This document shows, one piece after another, positions 59,433 through 64,000 of a DNA stretch of 64,000 bases. Under the pieces are notes generated by a model. It was not told the DNA's origin and made no database searches. It saw only the letters and a list, made by a program, of their open reading frames with translations. Both the position numbers and the translations under genes were made by a program. The stretch is from Mytilus galloprovincialis (taxonomy: Eukaryota; Mollusca; Bivalvia; Mytilida; Mytilidae). The stretch spans positions 61,223,261 through 61,287,260 of the forward strand of contig NC_134845.1 in NCBI RefSeq assembly GCF_965363235.1. The letters run 5' to 3'. Numbering within the stretch: the stretch's first letter is position 1; the number at the start of each line of letters is the position of its first letter.

Positions 59433-60110
59433 TGTAACAGCCCCAAACGTGTCCTTCCCCCCAAACGTGTCCGATTCCCCCAAACGTGTCTATTTTCCCC
59501 AAATGTGTCCGTAATATCCAATTTCACCTAAACGTCTTTTAGCGCTAATACATGTATGTCGTAAATGAAATCAATAACGTTTACAGCAATTTTATTTAGG
59601 GGGTAACAGTTGATGAGCTACAGCCATTTATTAGCATTAGTTTGTTCAATGCCGGTTTTTATAATGTTTATCATAATTGCAAATTTAATCTGTATCATAT
59701 GAATTAAATTTTGACTGAAATTGCTTATTGTCCAGTTGCAAGTATTTCAGGCTCATTAAGAGCGAACATACAAAAAAATTATAGTTCAGTTGAATTAATC
59801 GTTAACTGTGTAAATTATTTGTTTATTAAAAACTCCGGTGATGTCTTTTATTTTAATCCGACGGCGATCTTTCAGCCAAATTGACTTCCATTTTTTCAAT
59901 AGTTCTGATATTTCAAAAGTTCATCAAATCAGAAACTGTTCATCAGGGTTTTTTTTTTAATAAATTTTAGGTTTCGAGCATCATTTAAGACACATAACGT
60001 CCAGTGCCAAATATTTCATGCATTATTTGAACGACATCATGTTAATACATATACTGTAGAAAGGTTCTATAAATGTATTATCATTCCGGGATATAAACAG
60101 ACACTAGATA

Positions 60111-60203
60111 TAAAATGAATCTATAAAACCATTGCTAGAAAAAAATACATTTTATTGTGCCATTCTTACTTTTTCCTAGCAATGGTTTTATAGATTCATT
60201 TTA
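60111..60203. repeat. Hairpin inside the DNA transposon
   Basis: TAAAATGAATCTATAAAACC at the left and GGTTTTATAGATTCATTTTA at the right are exact reverse complements, extending over about 32 bases through CATTGCTAG/CTAGCAATG with about a 27-base loop. Confidence 0.92.
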
Positions 60204-60239
60204 TCAATATGATTATTATGTTATCCACGCCAGTTGTTA

Positions 60240-60545
60240 ATTACGTAATTGCAAATTTGATTTGTACTGTATCTATTAACCGTTTAGATTGTTGATTGCG
60301 TATTGTTCAATTGCAAGTACTTCATGCATATGTAGATGGAACATACAAGTTTTAATGTTTTTACATTTGCTGTATAAATTAACTTTAGACTGTTGATGGC
60401 GTATTTTGAGTTGCAAGTATTTCATGCATATTTAGAGACACATACAAGTTTTAATGTTTTTACAGTTGTACTGTATAAATTAACTTTAAACTGATGATTG
60501 CGTATTGTCCAGTTACAATAGTTTCATGCATATTTAGAGAGAAAA
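60240..60545 (+). repeat. About 115-bp tandem units inside the DNA transposon
   Basis: Units contain TTGCAAGTAYTTCATGCATA, AACATACAAGTTTTAATG and CTGTATAAATTAACTTTA. Two to three units lie in tandem, and a diverged related piece is at about 59,725-59,775. Confidence 0.8.
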
Positions 60546-61059
60546 TGAAAGTGTTAATGCGTAGAAAAAGGGACATTTTAACCAGGTATCTATACAGTTT
60601 AAATAAAAATGTTTTCTTACAATTTACGTACGACATAGCCGAAATGACGCCCCCACTTTTACCCAGTTTATACTGCCGGTTTAAAAAAAGACCTTACGAC
60701 TTTATCTTTATTTTTTTAATGAAATGGTAAAATTATTATACGTAAATGAAATAGCAAAAACACAAATTTGTAACGCTTGATATGGACACGTTTGGGGGAT
60801 TGGACACGTTTGGGGGTTAGTTGAAAAAATGGACACGTTTGGGCGTTTGTACAATTGGCACGATGTGGCGCCCATACATGTTTTGCAGTTCAGTGACGTC
60901 GATGTTGGACTCGTTTGGGGGAATCGGACACGTTTGGGGGGAAGGACACGTTTCTGAGTGTTACATATATAATATATTTAACAGACATAGCTGTTATAGT
61001 TTGATACATTGCAGAATATGATTGCAAGACAAAGGCTGCATGGATATAAAATATTGGTA

Positions 61060-61940
61060 CAGGTGATTCAAGTGATCCCAGTGACTATATCAAACCTAAA
61101 CTTCTGAAAGATACCGATGTGTTTTTTTATGTTAAACCTCAAGACCCATATGGCTTACGAACGAAAAAAATATACAACGCCATTGATACACAAATTTCAG
61201 CTGAACGGATAAAAGATATTCAGAGAATCTAGTAATATGTGGCGCATTTTCATTGGTAACGAGGACAGACTGTCTCTGTGAGTGATATAAATGAACTTGC
61301 GTGGCAGTCAAGTTCCCATGCACTCTCAAAATCACCGAAATCAAGGCAATTAACAACCAAATACAATTAGAATTACAGTGAAAATGTGCCGATTTCTGCT
61401 GATGATATGCAATACATAGAGCCCTTATATATTCCATTACAGAGATGTGACATATAATGTCTCCATAGAAAACGCTTAAGGGTTAAAGGTAAAATCTCTC
61501 TCTGCCAATCTGGATACAGAATAGTAAGAAGTAAGCTGTTAAACGAACATATAGCCAGCAATTTATAAATTGGCAAGTACATGGCAATAGTTGTGCGTAG
61601 TGGGAAACCTGATTTTGGAAACAGAAGATCTAACAGTGATGCTGAGATAAAATATAAATGCCTAGGTTGGTTATTTCGTGTATGACTGTCAAAATGAATG
61701 GGTGTGCAGACAATGCATAATAACAGGCCACAAGATGATGGATTGTCCAAATGCATTTCAAGTAGTAGGCAATAATGAAGAACAAATAGTGACCACTGAT
61801 AAATCTGTAACTGAACTGGCTGAGAAACTGAAACAAAAGACAAATGTGGCAAGTACACCAAAAGTCAGACAACCAAAGACAACAGATCACAATTCAAGCA
61901 ATGCAAATAAACCACATCATACAGAACCAGGAAATTGAAA
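61060..61940 (+). pseudogene. Decayed retrotransposon ORF1 (gag-like, CCHC knuckle)
   Basis: Plus-strand pieces in shifting frames read DVFFYVKPQDPYGLRTKKIY, then AIDTQISAERIKDIQRI (to about 61,230), and further on a CCHC-like segment WVCRQCIITGHKMMDCPNAF (61,699-61,758). A Thr/Lys/Asn-rich tail ends at 61,938. This matches the layout of the gag-like first ORF of retrotransposons abundant in mussels. Multiple stops and frameshifts show it is dead. Long minus-strand frames opposite it are shadows. Confidence 0.65.
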
Positions 61941-62572
61941 AGCTAGTGTGAATGAGAAAAAAAAATTCAAGCAATTCTGCCAAATCACAATCATATATAT
62001 GCAAATGTATTAGCACACCACAAAGTCAGCGCAGTAACCTGTCTCAACATCATACCCCACCAACAATCCCAAAGAACTTACATAATAGGACTACTGATAG
62101 TCCAAAGATGGCCAAAACATAATTGTAGTCATATACACAATGTAAAATACTTGAATGTAAATATTATAATACAATAATCTTTTATATTAAAATGTATATA
62201 TATTGTTATAAATGGGTATTTATAATAATCTCAAAGAAACAACACATTTTATATTTCTAAATTTTATTGGGATCAATATCTGAAAACCTGAAAAATAATG
62301 GTCTTAGATGATTTTCATACACTAAGACAACTTGGCAATCTCAATTTGGGGAGATCAAATTGCATATGTTTATAATAAGTACCAATTTTATCAGATAACA
62401 TAACATTTAAAATAACGTCTATCAACTTATCAAGTTGACATAGCGGTAAAATTCAACTGTCAGTGAACAGGCACTTCGATCACGATTTTCACGGGTCTAC
62501 ATTAAATTCACACTTTCAGGGGATAATGGGTTTATAAAACATGTTTGTCGTTACCTATTCATTCAGTCTCAG
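61941..62572. other. Intergenic DNA between retroelements
   Basis: AT-rich; no gene was recognised. It may contain the 3' end of the decayed retrotransposon. Confidence 0.4.
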
Positions 62573-63836
62573 TGTTATTTGACACATCTTTTGGGTAGTT
62601 TTCCCTTAAATTCCATCGTGGCGAGTGCTTGTTTACATATATTGGAAGTTGCCATTCCAACGAATGGTCACTTCCGGGTAACGGTACTTCTTTATAAAGT
62701 TATAATAATACATAAAAGTATTATTAAGATATGATTAAATTACTTGCTGGCCTTCCTTTTATTGTGTAGGATATTTAATAATAAGATATAATTACGTTAA
62801 GTACGTTTTTGTGAAGCGCCGTTAAGGAACTATTTTGTGATTTCAATGACGTCATATAGTAACGTAGGTGATAAGGCTACGAGTATGGAATTTTAAGGTT
62901 TATATTTATTATGTCACTTATTTATTGGAATTAAAGGCAAACTTTCGCGATTTTATGTATTTATAACGACATTTCGGTACATGAGCCAGAGTTTTCCTTA
63001 GTATTTCAAAGTTATAGTAGATTTTCAGTTCTGTGAGTCGCGGATGTATTTCACCGTCAAGTATAAATACGGCGTCGCACTAGCACTTTGGCATATCGTA
63101 TCTGGCTATCAAGCAGAGCAGTACAATAAACCAAACAAACCCTTAAAGTCAAGCAAGCTATTTAGGTACAGGATGCATTTCGATATACAGCTATTTCACC
63201 TTAAGCTATGCGATAGCATTTCAAGCCTTTATTTATCTTTTTACATCTTTTGGAATATTTAACTAAAAGCTCACATAAGGACGTCTAGGAACCAAATATC
63301 GCTTTTATAAATATTCCCGCTTAAGCAGGTCTTCAACAGGAAGTGGCTTCATATTAAGACAAGATGAGGAACCAGTTCAATGTTTACAATTTCTCATAGC
63401 AGTTTTTGGCAAATTACACAAATTATTAAAGATGTTAAGATACGATGTCCCACCACGTTGACAACTTTCTTATATCGTAGTTTAATGAAATACGTATATT
63501 TCATTCTCTCATTATTGTATTGATAGGATAAAGTCTTGTAAATCTGTATTTATAAGTTATATCTGGGGTTCGGAAGGCCAGCATCTTACTATTACAATTT
63601 ATGGTTATACTATGTTATTGCTGATATTTGCATGCGTTATTTATTGAGATATATATGATATATGCATACTGGACAAGAATAAAAGTCATTCTTTTACGCT
63701 GGATTCATCATTTTATAAATGATTATGCTGGAGTCAACAAACTACACTCAAAACAAGACAAAGTAACGGAACACTATCAATAAGCAGTCATACGGAATTA
63801 AAAGTACACTCGACCCCTACTCGCCCGCCTGTAACA
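62573..63836 (+). mobile_element. Probable 5' LTR of an LTR retrotransposon
   Basis: The candidate LTR starts TGTTATTTGACACATC and ends GCCTGTAACA, with short inverted TGTTA/TAACA ends. A TATAAATA box at 63,062-63,069 and AATAAA at 63,679-63,684 fit an LTR layout (promoter then polyadenylation signal). The start is a best guess because the second LTR is outside the window; the end is well supported by the adjacent primer-binding site. Confidence 0.65.
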
Positions 63837-63839
63837 AAC

Positions 63840-63857
63840 TGGTGTCAGAAGTGGGAT
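63840..63857 (+). other. tRNA-Leu-type primer-binding site
   Basis: TGGTGTCAGAAGTGGGAT lies three bases after the LTR end. It is the complement expected for the 3' end of a leucine tRNA with its CCA, as used to prime many Gypsy-type elements. An ATG at about 63,960 (ATGGATCTTAACGTGG) is soon followed by a stop, so the start of gag is not visible before the window ends. Confidence 0.75.
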
Positions 63858-64000
63858 GTCACAGTCCAAAGTGGCATCCAGGATGCGAACCTCACATTTA
63901 TTTTTAAATTCAACTATCTACTAGTATACCAATTTAATACGTCAACGTCTACGATAAAGATGGATCTTAACGTGGTGGAAATTTAATTTTATTACAATAA

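Larger units (their letters stand above)
59433..60965. mobile_element. 1.53-kb non-autonomous DNA transposon with subterminal AAACGTGTCC arrays
   Basis: The terminal inverted repeat begins TGTAACA at 59,433 and ends TGTTACA at 60,965, flanked by TATA on both sides (a possible target duplication). Inside each end, AAACGTGTCC(N)CCCCC motifs are repeated four to five times, inverted between ends. The interior holds a hairpin (60,111-60,203) and about 115-bp tandem units. There is no transposase frame. Subterminal motif arrays of this kind are usually transposase-binding sites. Confidence 0.85.

Noticed and set aside
61373-61861. 162-codon minus-strand frame
   Set aside because: It lies opposite the decayed gag-like ORF1 with its CCHC knuckle on the plus strand. 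The minus-strand protein is Leu/Tyr/His-rich without any family signature.

Overview
The window looks like nuclear DNA of a bivalve mollusc, most likely a mussel (Mytilus group). This is inferred from three things: AT-rich sequence with long introns; gene families known to be expanded in bivalves (HSPA12-type Hsp70 relatives, B-box/TRIM-like proteins, BTB-BACK-PHR proteins, DZIP3-type HEPN domains); and many interspersed repeats of the kind common in mussel DNA. No database search was possible, so the species is not proven. Most of the 64 kb is non-coding and repetitive. Only two genes can be assembled with open reading frames.

Layout. (1) 0.8-2.9 kb, minus strand: a two-exon gene for a 433-residue BTB-BACK-PHR protein like BTBD3/BTBD6. 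(2) 3-22 kb: no genes; MITE-like elements, a 43-bp tandem repeat, an inverted pair of a large interspersed element, and inverted copies of other families. (3) 22.3-27.8 kb: a large inverted duplication (arms about 1.5 kb, spacer about 2.6 kb). Each arm carries a B-box/coiled-coil TRIM-like gene, and each copy is broken at nearly the same place by a different mutation. (4) 28-36 kb: repeats, a long hairpin and a tRNA-derived SINE. (5) 36-40.6 kb, minus strand: a Penelope-like retroelement whose reverse transcriptase is split by a 2.15-kb insertion with about 450-bp direct terminal repeats and a 5-bp target duplication.

(6) 41.8-58.4 kb, minus strand: the most interesting locus. Seven exons join with compatible splice phases and consensus-like splice sites into one 849-residue frame: HEPN (DZIP3 type, catalytic His missing), a second HEPN (RX4H motif present), then an HSPA12-like actin/Hsp70-fold ATPase. 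The C-terminal end of the HSPA12 part is missing, and a decayed remnant lies just downstream. The 8.5-kb fifth intron holds a long palindrome, a MITE, a 440-bp tandem array containing tRNA-like SINE units, and an interspersed element that itself contains a truncated Penelope-like copy. (7) 59.4-61 kb: a 1.53-kb DNA element with terminal inverted repeats and clusters of an AAACGTGTCC motif at both ends. (8) 61-62 kb: a decayed retrotransposon gag-like ORF1 with a CCHC knuckle. (9) 62.6-64 kb: a probable 5' LTR followed by a tRNA-Leu-type primer-binding site, cut off by the window end.

The best candidate for a new system is the HEPN-HEPN-HSPA12 gene. It links a putative RNA-cutting or RNA-binding effector module to an ATPase family thought to act in sensing or chaperoning. 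The functional reading is inference; the exon structure and motifs are read directly from the sequence.
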